From assembly GCA_022059125.1 (NCBI GenBank), contig JAEUWY010000002.1, positions 3,410,001 through 3,474,000 of the forward strand: DNA of 64,000 nucleotides, given 5' to 3'. Below are positions 54,749 to 64,000 of the stretch, piece by piece (the first letter of the stretch is position 1; every line of letters starts with the position of its first letter). A program made the translations under genes and the position numbers. The notes under the pieces are model-generated. The model was not told the DNA's origin. It did no database searches and saw only the letters and a program-made list of their open reading frames with translations. Source of the stretch: Corynespora cassiicola. Lineage: Eukaryota > Ascomycota > Dothideomycetes > Pleosporales > Corynesporascaceae.

Positions 54749-56737
54749 TCCTTTTCACGCGGCTGGAGTGCCACTCGAGCTTTAATGAAAACTCGCAATG
54801 CTATTTCGGTCTGGGGGCTACGGTACGATAGTGTAGATTATCCCTCCCTCCATAATGAATCTGGAGTAATGCCGTAGCACGAATGAAATTAAACGAAACA
54901 AAATGCCTTGATGCTGATTTGACGTGAATATGGCAATGGTGTCGCTACGCCTTTTTCGACAGGCAAGATCAGTAATATGAGAAAAATATCCCACAGCAAT
55001 AGGGGAGGGTCGCTGGTAGTTATGGCAAAAGACTGCGCATGGGCGATGTGGTGGCCGAAGCCTCGGTTCACGGATCAGTAATCGCAGCACCGTGATGTTC
55101 GGCGGCTGTGCCGCCTCGTATGTCCCCTCACTATGCCTTAGGCCTTGGCCTTGGTGTAAGCTCCAGGGATCGAGATGGTATTTTGATTGGATGAGGAGGG
55201 ATGGGCATATGTAAGCCTCGGTAGGCAGAGGAGGTAGGGCTGAGAGGTTCGCATTGCTCGTGTTTTGTTTTCCTCTGAGCTTTCCATCTTGGAGGGTTGG
55301 TTGTGTTTGGCAGGTGAGTTTGTGTCGAGGGGAAGGAAAGTTGGGATGGGTGCCTGCTGGTTTGGATGATGATTCGGTTCAGAATGGAATGGGATGCTCG
55401 GCCCGAGGATTATCGTTTCTATCCATCTTCTCCCACTTAGTCGCTATTCGGGACAATTGTGGCCCCGGGTCCGACCTTGATTCCGGTTCGGACTTCCATG
55501 GAGGTTCTTCGGCTCCAGGGTTGAGGCGCTGCTCTGGATAGGGCACATAGTCCATACGGGTTGAATGGGAGGTTAAGCGGGTTAAAGCGTCTTTGAGTTG
55601 CTTTGGCAACAACATTATCATGTACGATGCTAGTAGAATATGGTCACGCATTGTAATGCCATGCTTCAATGACAGATTCGATAATGCAGATATGCATATG
55701 CTTTATTGGGGCCTTCTATATCCCTTTTGTGTTCTTGGGGCATGGGACGCCCTTTAGTGGACTTTATGTGTGGCGTGCTCCCTCCCTTGAGAGGGCAATA
55801 CAAGGAAAAGCGATCATATATGCTCTATTGAAAAGTTACCGAGTTCGCCCATGTCAACTTCTGAATTGGTGATCAAGGATTTACCAAAGACACATTCTCA
55901 TAGCATAACGTCAATCACTCTTTGCCGCACTGCCTACGCCGGCTTTTGGTATAAAATCCTAGACCGTACATTTATGAAACCTCAGCGAAGCGGTGTAGGG
56001 TTGACGTATTGGAAAACGTGTCTGTCTAATCCGTTGTTTGACAGCACATCCTCCAATCAGGAAATAAATCAACGTCTTGCATTACGCGAGCACTTCCAAC
56101 GTCTTATCGCTGTCGATCACTTATCACTCCGCACATACACACAAGCCATACTCTAGCCAGCACAATTTTGCTCATTCCACACCTTCTATGTCATACTTCT
56201 AACCATCCGCCCACCAAGATTCCAAACTAGAAATTATGAACCCTCAAAAACCCACTCATTCCATTCACAAAGGAAAATCCCATGGACCAAGACTCAAGGA
56301 AATAAAAATAGATTGCCGCTGGCATAAGACAGGACGGTGCAGAGACGGGGGGTATATCCAAGCAAATTAACAAACTGAGCTGCCCAAGGTTCTCGTACTG
56401 TGATAGCAACTAAGAAAAAGGAAAACCCGACAAGATAAAAAGAACGCCATGTGATGCAATGCGGTATACGCAGGCGGTGAGACGCCACAAAAACAGTAGG
56501 AAATAGGGTCGATCGGTGCCCAGGATGACGTCTCGTTGTTTAGAGTCAAAAAAGGGGAGCTTCGACGGTAACCACCGAGGAAGCAAGTAGAAAAATTCTA
56601 GCTCAAAAGAAAGACAGGAACATGTGTATGTTTCATTAACGAAAGGCCGTGTAACATTGGTTTCATCATCCCCTAGAAAATACCCACAAGCAGGATTGGG
56701 GTAAAAGACTGTTGTTCTTTGATTGTCGCTCGGAGGA
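54749..56737. other. Intergenic, convergent 3' ends
   Basis: About 2 kb between convergent genes, near-balanced to AT-rich composition. Only short frames (up to about 115 codons) with no domain. Nothing else recognised. Confidence 0.5.
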
Positions 56738-59109
56738 TCATCCCTCGGCCAAAGCTTCATCCAAGGCTTCGGCGTCGAGGTCTGTCACCACGACTTGGGT
56801 GGGCGTGGGTGGGATCTCAAAGAAACCCCAGATGGGGCCAGATTGATTTACACCTGCAGGTCGGAGCTTGACTTCCTTCTTGCCCTCCGCCTTTTTGGCG
56901 CTGTTGGTAGGTGTCGATGAGACGTCGGACTTTTTAGCCGTGTCCTGCGACGTCATCGTCTCTTGAGACCGAGAGGATTCGGGGCGTGAAGAAGGCGCGG
57001 ATGTGGGTGCTGGGGTAGCTCCCCATTTCCCGAATACCCAGCCACCAACCTTCTTGCCTATGCCTTCGCTCTTGCGAGTGTTCGTAGTATTGACGCTGCG
57101 TTTTTGGTTCGCGGCTATTGTCGAGAAGAGAAGGGATCGGCTGTGGGTGTTTCCGTCAAGATGCTTTGTCAAATTTCCCGTCGCAGTTGCGGTCCATGGC
57201 GTGAGTTCAGGTTCAATTGAAGTTCCAGACATTGTCGAGGTGAAGCGAGGAGAAGATCCGTAAAGAAGCTGCGAAGGGCGGGACTGGAGCGTATGAATGT
57301 CCATTCCAGAAATAGATATCAGGGACTCATGGGATGCATGGCGGCGGAGCGTCGGACGCATTTCGGCCATTGGAGAGACTAGGTCATCGCTCTCCTCAAA
57401 ATCTGGGCCGAAAGAGGGGGCGGGCGAGTTGAAAGTATCGGTATTAGGGGTACTTGTCCCCTCGCTCTCCTCTGGAATCGCCGATTGGGCTTCGATGGAT
57501 GGCGAAAGGGTGAAAATCTCGTTTGCCAGTGAACTTGCAGGGCTGACGGAGGATATTATGGCCGTGGCCGGGCTGCTCTTAGTAGTCATGGTGAGCGGAG
57601 TGCTAATACTTCGCGTTGGAGTCAGGAACGATGGCTTCAGGCCCTGTGACTTTTTGCGCTTGTGTCGGGAGCTGCTCTCTTTGTCTGATGAATCTTTCGA
57701 TTTGGACGGTCCGAACATGGGCGACTGTGGGTCATTGCTCTCGGAAGGACTTGTTGGACGTGAAGAGTCATAGGCTACGTCGCTAAAGACGCGGTCGTAG
57801 ATGGAGCCACGGTGAGACATGGACAAAGGCGATCCAGGAGCCGAAGATGGGGCAAGAGTCGTAGCATTTGACCAGCGATTTGAACTGGGCACGGTGACGG
57901 CGGTCTGAGATAAGATCGTGGCTTGGGAAGTCGGATCCTGGGATGCTGAGGGCTCGAAATTTGCTGGAGTAAGACTGAATCGCTTTTTGCGCGACCGGTG
58001 GGTCACCTTCGGTTTTGGAGCGCTTTTCGCAGGGGGCTGTCCATGATAATGGTGGTGAATGTGAAGCTCTTGGTTGAAGACCGGGTCACCTCCTAGCTCT
58101 TTGCCTAGTTCCTTTTGCAAACTCTGCGGTGTTGGCACATCCTCGTTTGTTGCAGATCTAGGGGACCTTGTTGGAGAAACAGGAGAGTGGGCTCGGAGCT
58201 TATCCCGCAGGCGCTCGACTTCTTCGTTAGAGTTGAGAAGCATCTCGCGCAGCTCCAGGATTCCATGTTGCAGGTTTGCATTGTCCATCAAGATATCCTT
58301 TACAAAGTGCGACACGACGTTGGATCCGCCTTTGTCGTGCCCGGCCTTTGCTTTCAAGCGGGCTGCAGCGTTTGCAAGCTCTCCGTCGACTGCCATGCGC
58401 CTCTCCATTCGGGCCACAATCTCCTCGTGTCGCTGTCGCTCTTCTCGTGCCTCGCGCTCAATACGGTCGATCTGGTCCTGCAGATCTGCAATCGTCCTCT
58501 CTGCCCTTCTCCACCTCTGAATCGCCGTACGCTCATCACCAATCTTGCCGTCTAGCGCCCCCTGGAGCTGCACTTGCTCTCGCTCTAGATCAATCAACTG
58601 CTGCTCGAGCGACTGGGTTCTCGCGGCGAGGGAGCCCAACCGCTGGATTTCTTCTTCGGTGGATTGTAGGGTGTCGGTGAGGGCTTGGACTTGGGCTTCA
58701 GAGGTAGCGACGGCCTCATTGAGCTGCTCCAGCTGGTCCAAGAGGTCGCGGTTCTCCTTGATGGTCTGGGCATTCCGCTCCTCGAGCTCCAACTTTTCCT
58801 TTTCCAGCGTCTCGATTGTGGCAGTCATGTGGTGGCGTTCCCGCTCCGAGTCGGCGACGTAGGCCTCATGGCGGATGAGTAGGGCCTGCAGGGCGAAGGT
58901 CAGCGACATGGCGCCGAAACACACACACGAACAACACAAGACAGAAAACGTACCTGGCCAAGCTGGGCGGCCTTGGAGACATCGCGCTCCAGGCCTTCGA
59001 GAAGCCTGCCATTGTGGGCGAGGAATGCGCAGTTCTCGTCGCCGCAGCAGCAGGCTGCCCTGGCTGGAATGCCGCTATTTCTGTTGCTTCTCGATAAGGC
59101 GGGCTCCAT
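56738..59109 (-). CDS. Coiled-coil protein with Ser/Thr/Pro-rich C-terminal half, function unknown; two exons
   Basis: Exons 59109..58954 and 58885..56738; 767 aa; 68-bp intron (GTACGT..CTGCAG), phase 0. Exon 1 encodes a short Cys/His-containing segment, ACCCGDENCAFLAHN (about 18-32), that might bind metal, then LLEGLERDVSKAAQLGQ leading straight into the coiled coil of exon 2. Heptad-rich, Glu/Gln/Arg-rich helix runs from about 45 to 215 (ETLEKEKLELEERN and on), then a conserved-looking helix (VVSHFVKDILMDNANLQHG, ELREMLLNSNEEVERLRDKL). Residues about 270-767 are low-complexity Ser/Thr/Pro with SP/TP sites and HHHYHGQPP. A cytoskeletal, septal or scaffold role would fit, but this is a guess. 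Starting at the Met at 58939 instead would lose the Cys segment. Confidence 0.8.
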
Positions 59110-59917
59110 GTGTGTATGCTGGCCGGCGGGGCTGCCGACGCGAGATCATGTGCTCGCGGAACAAAATGGCTCAAGGTGGTCGTGGTATATGGCCGACTAT
59201 ATCGCATGCTCGGACGTGCAAGGCAGGAGAGTGAGAGAGAAGAGGGCAGCTATTACATATTACGGTGAGGAGGGGCAGGCGGAGGGAGATGCTGAGAAAG
59301 TTGTCGCAACGGGCGCGTGCAGGTGAGTTAGGTTTGGTTTCGTTCCTGGCGCCCGGCGGACAAACAAGTCATCGAGGAAACCCCTGCCAAAACGAGCCTG
59401 CCCGCCGCTTGGGCCAAAACAAGTTCACGAGGCCCACGAGGCCCAGGTGTTGCGACTCACCATTGTCCCATTGGGCATGGGACGGCCAGCATGCACCATG
59501 TGTTCGCACCTGGCTCGTCGCCGCGACACACGCCAGCCACCCTCTTTTTCTTCTCGACAAAAGCCCTGACAGACGTCACGGCGCAGCAGTTTGCCGTCGT
59601 GCTGCGCACCTGCGCCGAGCCCGCCCCCCTTGAGCAGGCTTCTGCGAATCCCTGCCGCGGAGATTGCTGTCACGTGACACCCGAAGCTCGCAATCTCAGG
59701 CCCAGTTGGGCGTTTTTTGGTGTGCTATGCTTGGCGGGCAGCCTCATTGACAGTCAGCACAGATGATGCAAGCTGAGCGCGTAGAGAGACGGATGTAATA
59801 TATAAAGGGTGTGTTTCGACTGGTTTTTGATGGCTTCAAATTCCTTGTATGCAGGTGACTACCAAGGCTCTCCATTGGCTTCGTCGCGGATAAAGCATTT
59901 CTTTTTTCTCGATCGCC
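59110..59917. promoter_or_regulatory. Divergent intergenic region
   Basis: About 810 bp between two divergent starts (coiled-coil gene minus, small protein plus), so both promoters should be here. Overlapping GC-rich frames on both strands look like chance. Confidence 0.45.
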
Positions 59918-60346
59918 ATGTACCCTCTTCGACTACACACGAAGCGAGCCTTACAGCCTGGTTCCTTAAGCAGCCTGTATGCTTCGAGAATCACCACCAA
60001 ATCCCGCAGCCTCAGCCAATCTACAGTCATCGCCAAAAACCCAAAGCCGAATTCAGCCCCAAATCATATGCACGAAACTCCATTACCAGCAACCAACATA
60101 TTCGAGCTGGTCAGAGGCTCCAGCAGGCCCGTGAGATACACCTTGTATGCGGGCTTTGCTCTGCTTGCGTCGGCTGAAACTACCTTTTGGGCCAGACTCA
60201 TTTGGGCCAAGTTCTTTGCCTCCAAGCAGGACAAAGAGAAGGCTGATGAATTCATGCGCAAAGTTGGCCTGTTTGTTGAGGGATATAGGCGGAGGTGGAT
60301 TGTGAATTACGGACGCTATTGGTCGGATAACCTTTGGGGTGTTTGA
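59918..60346 (+). CDS. Small putative mitochondrial inner-membrane protein, unknown
   Basis: 142 aa, single exon. The N-terminus is Arg/Ser/Leu-rich and almost free of acidic residues for about 45 residues (KRALQPGSLSSLYASR, TTKSRSLSQS), as in a mitochondrial presequence. One hydrophobic segment follows (VRYTLYAGFALLASAETTFWARLIW, about 72-96), then a charged helix with KQDKEKADEFMRKV and a Trp/Tyr/Arg-rich end (GYRRRWIVNYGRYWSDNLWGV). I do not recognise the family by name. The layout suggests a small subunit or assembly factor of the inner membrane, which is inference. It converges on the deaminase gene with about 280 bp between stops. Confidence 0.65.
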   Translation: MYPLRLHTKRALQPGSLSSLYASRITTKSRSLSQSTVIAKNPKPNSAPNHMHETPLPATNIFELVRGSSRPVRYTLYAGFALLASAETTFWARLIWAKFFASKQDKEKADEFMRKVGLFVEGYRRRWIVNYGRYWSDNLWGV

Positions 60347-60625
60347 GCACCACACCGTATTTTGGAGGCTTACCGCTACGTTTAGTTCGCTATCATTGTC
60401 TATCTGCGAGCTTTATCGCAGGCGTTTGGGGGGGTAGGGCAAACGCGTTCTACTCGGCATTAGGCAAACCCTCTACACTGGCTTGATTTATTCAGTCTCC
60501 CCCGGCACGCATTTGTTGAATATAGTAGCTGAACAACCCGGGCGACGTTGAATCGCGCCCTTTGCCTTCTTGTTGAATCTGCATGCTCATCTAAAATAAA
60601 CTTCGTCATGTACTAGGCCATCTCA

Positions 60626-62461
60626 TTACTCTTCCGGGTCCAGATTTTCATCGACGCCATATTCATCCACAATCCAGGCGCAGAATTTCTCCCATTTCGC
60701 GATCCACTCCTTCAGTCGCTTGGCCCGGATTCCCTTGCCCATAGTCCCGTCCTTGATGTCCTGTGTCCATTCCTGTGCGGAGTAGTCGTCGAAGGTTGCC
60801 CATCTCACACTATTCTCTGCGAGTGAGCCGAGGCCTTCAAGACCCAGGTTCTCCCAGCCCTGCAACGCTTGCCAAAAGTCGTGCGACATTCCAGTCTTCC
60901 CTTGACCTAGAATTGTTGGGTCGTCATTACAAAGCGAGCATGGTACACCGCGAGCCAAAAGGGCTGGTAGAGTGTGTGACATGATGCTTCCGCACAGCCG
61001 GAGGGCTTCATTGCTGACAGGGCAGCTTTCTACCAAGATTTTCTTTTCTTTAACCATATCGATCAGCAACGGGTGCTTGTAGAGCGAAAAACCATGCCCG
61101 ATTCTTCTGGTCCCGAGAAGCACAGCATCAAAAAGGTTCTCGTCGACCGAGTCGCCGTCGCCAAGTGTCTCACCAGCATGGAAAAAGAAGGGGATATCTA
61201 CGCCATTCTCTGCGCACTTCTTGCGGAAGTAAAAGAGCTCAGGGGCCAGGTCAGCCAATGGGCGTCCGAGGTCCTCTTGGCCAACAAGGTCGTAACCGGC
61301 GATGAGCTCAGGGAACTCGAGTTTCATCTCGACGCACTGCTTCATGTCTGATCCGGTCAGCTTTTTTGGGATAGGATACATGGTAGCAAGCACTTACGCT
61401 CAACGACATATTTTTTGTCAAACGCACGAAGAGTTGTCCAGATCATACGTGCTCCCCAGAATTCTTTGCCCTCTTCCGACGCCTTGAACTTTTCTATCTC
61501 TTCCCCCATGTGCTCCAGCATGTTGAAGAAATCAGAATCCCATTCTTCCTTGTCAGCACATCGATAGGGCGTGTAAAAAGCCGAACGCAAGTCCACCCAG
61601 TAGACTCCGTCATCAAGCAACTGCTTGCACATGTTGCGGATGAACTTGCGGTAGATGGGCTCAAAGTAGATCAGGGATCCCAATATGGGGAAGCAGGACA
61701 TGAACTTTCTCCATACCTCGTTAGGTCCTTCGTGATGTTTGAGGTGTTCCTCGGGGGTGATGCTGGTCCGCGACCGAACCCATTCAATAAAACCTGCCTT
61801 TCCGCCTACTGGGAATTTGTTTGCCGCAATATTCAGAGGAATTGGGGTTTCGGGCACATAGCCTTCGGCCCAGATAGACATGTCGCTGTTTGCCTTTGTC
61901 TTGGAAAAGGTGAAGGAAAAGTCGCCCTTTAGTCTTGCCTCCTCACTATTGAGGGGCACGGCGCTGCGCACGCAGATGCCCTCGGTTGCAAAGGCCTCTT
62001 CAAGGGCCCAGTCCAGGTCTACCATGGCTTCAATGTGACAATGCAGCAGCGTCCCCTTGGGCATCTTTTTGACGATCTGCCACAGCTTGCTCTTCTCGAT
62101 GCGATCTTTTGCAAGCGAGAACATCATGCCGGGAAAAACGTCAACATGCTGCTTGACCAAGCTGTCTTCATACTCCCGGGTCCACAGGGATTGCTGCTCA
62201 GAGAAGCGGATCTGGGAGACTATGGCACATGCCTCGGCAGCAATCGGGGACAAACTTTGGCGGAAAAGGTAGTCTGAAAGCGGTCAGACCGAGTTTATTC
62301 TATTCAAATTACTGCGTTTCCTAACCGCTTCTGTTTCTCTTCTCTTCCTGCACCAACGCGTCTCTCCCGGAGAGGTACTTTTGGATGAAGGGATCAGCCA
62401 GGTTAGGCACGCCCTCGGCTTGCTCCCACTCCGTGTCGTTTGGAGGCGCGTCTGCGGCCAT
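60626..62461 (-). CDS. ADGF/CECR1-type adenosine deaminase, three exons
   Basis: Exons 62461..62326, 62273..61398 and 61347..60626; 577 aa; introns 52 and 50 bp, phases consistent. The N-terminal region (about 45-110) corresponds to the extra segment of ADGF-type enzymes. The TIM-barrel begins with MPKGTLLHCHIEAM, whose His123 and His125 are zinc ligands. Later come FFFHAGET (His394, Glu397), GHGFSLYKHP, ESCPVSNEALRL and SLCNDDPTI with the paired Asp of the active site. The reaction is adenosine (or deoxyadenosine) to inosine. Family members in animals are secreted; I see no signal peptide here (MAADAPPNDTEWEQ), so a cytosolic enzyme is likelier. HCHIEA has Glu where the adenosine deaminase superfamily often has Asp. 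The start at 62461 was chosen over the in-frame Met at 62602, which adds an unlikely basic leader. Confidence 0.88.
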
Positions 62462-63111
62462 TTTTGGGGTCTGATGTGAGTTCTGGTAGCGTCTTCGTCT
62501 GGGGAGCACGCGTATCAGAGATTTAAGGATGAGGAGTAACGGCCTTGGACCTGCCGTCCTAGGGAAGGTAGGCTCCAGGTGTGCTGACATAAGCGCGGAC
62601 ATCCCCGATGATCGAGCTTATCAGCACGTGCAGGCGATAAGACACCTGCGAGCCGGCGTGGGACCCCATGGCCCGTCACCGCCCCGCGCGCTGCTCAAGT
62701 GCTCGACTGTTCCGGTGGGAATAGCCGCTGCCATCGCATCATCGCATCATCCGCCCTGCTCGCCCTACTTTTCCCTATCCATAGTCTTGCGCCCCCCGTG
62801 ACCACATACGTCGACGAGTCGCTGCCCGCCACACCTTCTTCACACCTCTAGCCCGCTGCGCACCCACTCGGCTGCCTCCTCTCACTCTCCTCGCCCAACC
62901 TAAGGCCTGCCAAACTTTATAGGAGCCGCACCGGAGAATATAGCTTACAGCTGCAGCCTATATACGTATCCGCCCCTTCACCTCCGCTTCACCTCCGTTT
63001 GCCGTCTCGGGAACCGCCTCGTACTTATGGAGTGCAGCTCCGCGCACCGGTAGGCGCGCGACTTGCCTACTCCGCTGCTCGAGCCCCGTACCACGCAACC
63101 AGCAGCCCACC
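62462..63111. promoter_or_regulatory. Divergent promoter region, adenosine deaminase / ATG2
   Basis: 650 bp between two divergent start codons. The ATG2 side is C/T-rich just before the start, with the ATG in strong context (cccaccATGG). No other feature seen. Confidence 0.5.
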
Positions 63112-64000
63112 ATGGCCTTCTTCTCGGCCGTTTCTTCTTCCATCGGCAAGAAGCTGCTGCTCTATGGCCTTCGACATATAGATATTCTTGACAAGGATCC
63201 TGCCGACTTCGTGAGCGTCGATGTCGGCAAGAGGACGACATTGGAGGTCCGAGATGTTGGCCTCCACATCAAGGCAAGGCATACATCACCACATACACGC
63301 GCACATATGCTAATAATCATGGCTCAGAAACTTGTCGCTCTACTCCACCTTAAACTACCACCCGAAATCCATCTCTCCAAGGCCAAGGCCTCCCTCCTCC
63401 GAGTCACCTTCGTCCTCGACTTCGGCGTCCCTCAGATAATCATAGAAATAAATGGCATACAGGTGCATGCTAAGCTGGCTGAAGACCCGGAGACTTCTGG
63501 CGCAAAGCCTCGAGGAAAAGGGCCTTCTCCCAAAACTCGGACCGCAGCACGGTGCCGGGCAGGCTCGCCTGGGTCTCGTACCCCTCATTCAGACGATGAT
63601 TCCGATGAAGATGACGAGCACGTACCGACCGTAGATGAGCTAGCCAAGTCTTTTATGAGGGAAGAGCCGGACGAAGAGATTAGAGAGCTCGAGCAAGAAC
63701 TGAACACCCATTCAGAGTACCTCCAAGACTCTGTCAGTTCTAGCGATGACGGAGACGATCTCAGTGCAGGGATGGGCGCACCACTTGGGCTTCCTACATA
63801 TCTACGGAATGTTCTCAACACGGCTCTTGATCGTATGCAGATCTCAATAAATCACATCGACATCGAAGTGGAGGACCAATTCCCAGCGGACCCTGCAGGC
63901 GTAGCCAGAGAAGACGGTGATCCATTTGTGTCACTCAACTTTCACATCGAACGAATAGCGATGGACTCTGTGACAGCCCGCGATGCTCGTCTGGACATCC
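63112..64000 (+). CDS. ATG2: Autophagy-related protein 2, N-terminal part (runs off window)
   Basis: Exons 63112..63273 and 63328..64000+, giving the first 278 residues; the family is about 2000 aa, so the gene continues beyond the window. The chorein-like N-terminus reads MAFFSAVSSSIGKKLLLYGL, then VDVGKRTTLEVRDVGLHIK joined to KLVALLHLKLPPEIHLSKAK, the usual Atg2 order (strand, RDVGL, KLxALL, LPP, SKA). An acidic Ser/Asp linker (about 135-200) and PTYLRNVLNTALDRMQISINHI follow. Atg2 bridges the ER and phagophore, transfers lipids and partners Atg9 and Atg18. The inferred intron has a GC donor (AAG/GCAAGG), branch GCTAATAA and CTCAG. It is 54 nt, contains no GT dinucleotide and no in-frame stop, so unspliced RNA would add 18 residues at a site where I expect none. 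Confidence 0.85.
   Translation, partial: MAFFSAVSSSIGKKLLLYGLRHIDILDKDPADFVSVDVGKRTTLEVRDVGLHIKARHTSPHTRAHMLIIMAQKLVALLHLKLPPEIHLSKAKASLLRVTFVLDFGVPQIIIEINGIQVHAKLAEDPETSGAKPRGKGPSPKTRTAARCRAGSPGSRTPHSDDDSDEDDEHVPTVDELAKSFMREEPDEEIRELEQELNTHSEYLQDSVSSSDDGDDLSAGMGAPLGLPTYLRNVLNTALDRMQISINHIDIEVEDQFPADPAGVAREDGDPFVSLNFHIERIAMDSVTARDARLDI

Overview
The window is nuclear DNA of a filamentous ascomycete (Pezizomycotina). A Dothideomycete is my best guess, but the class is not proven. The reasons are short introns (44-194 bp) with GT..AG ends and CTAAC/CTGAC-type branch points, a dispersed 5S rRNA gene with ACATAC/GTATGT ends, and fungus-specific genes (white collar-2-like factor, hybrid histidine kinase, Cps1-type GT2 glycosyltransferase, LRA rhamnose genes, CYSTM protein). 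I rebuilt most genes by hand from splice signals and checked that every exon junction keeps frame. No rRNA operon, tRNA, CRISPR, transposase or virus-like gene was recognised.

Layout. 1-4.3 kb: L-rhamnose 1-dehydrogenase (LRA1) and a probable L-rhamnono-lactonase (LRA2), convergent, a likely catabolic pair. 4.3-22.8 kb: very gene-poor, with one gene, a Cps1-like GT2 (12.7-14.5 kb). Its left half carries a dense belt of microsatellites (5.1-8.4 kb). 22.8-27.4 kb: an AT-richer pocket with a 5S rRNA gene and two divergent membrane glycoprotein genes. 27.8-37.4 kb: RAD50 and WC-2 (head to head on a 0.43 kb promoter), a Ser-rich hypothetical protein, and a TDG/Mug-type DNA glycosylase. 38.9-41.5 kb: CYSTM protein and tandem-WW protein, convergent. 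43.6-48.8 kb: an eight-exon hybrid histidine kinase. 48.8-53.0 kb: another gene-poor stretch. 53.1-64 kb: DAL5-like MFS transporter, coiled-coil protein, small putative mitochondrial membrane protein, ADGF/CECR1-type adenosine deaminase, and the 5' end of ATG2 running off the window.

Functional themes are sugar catabolism, cell-surface polysaccharide, light and stress sensing (WC-2, hybrid kinase), DNA repair (RAD50, TDG), nucleoside metabolism and autophagy. I see no single biosynthetic cluster. The points most worth checking are the shared RAD50/WC-2 promoter with a tight group of GAT/GATCGA motifs, a stopless 54-nt GC-AG intron candidate in ATG2, the bacterial-looking sensor module of the histidine kinase, the divergent membrane-protein pair, and the roughly 17 kb of non-coding DNA around the GT2 gene. 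All functional calls are by reading only; no database search was run.
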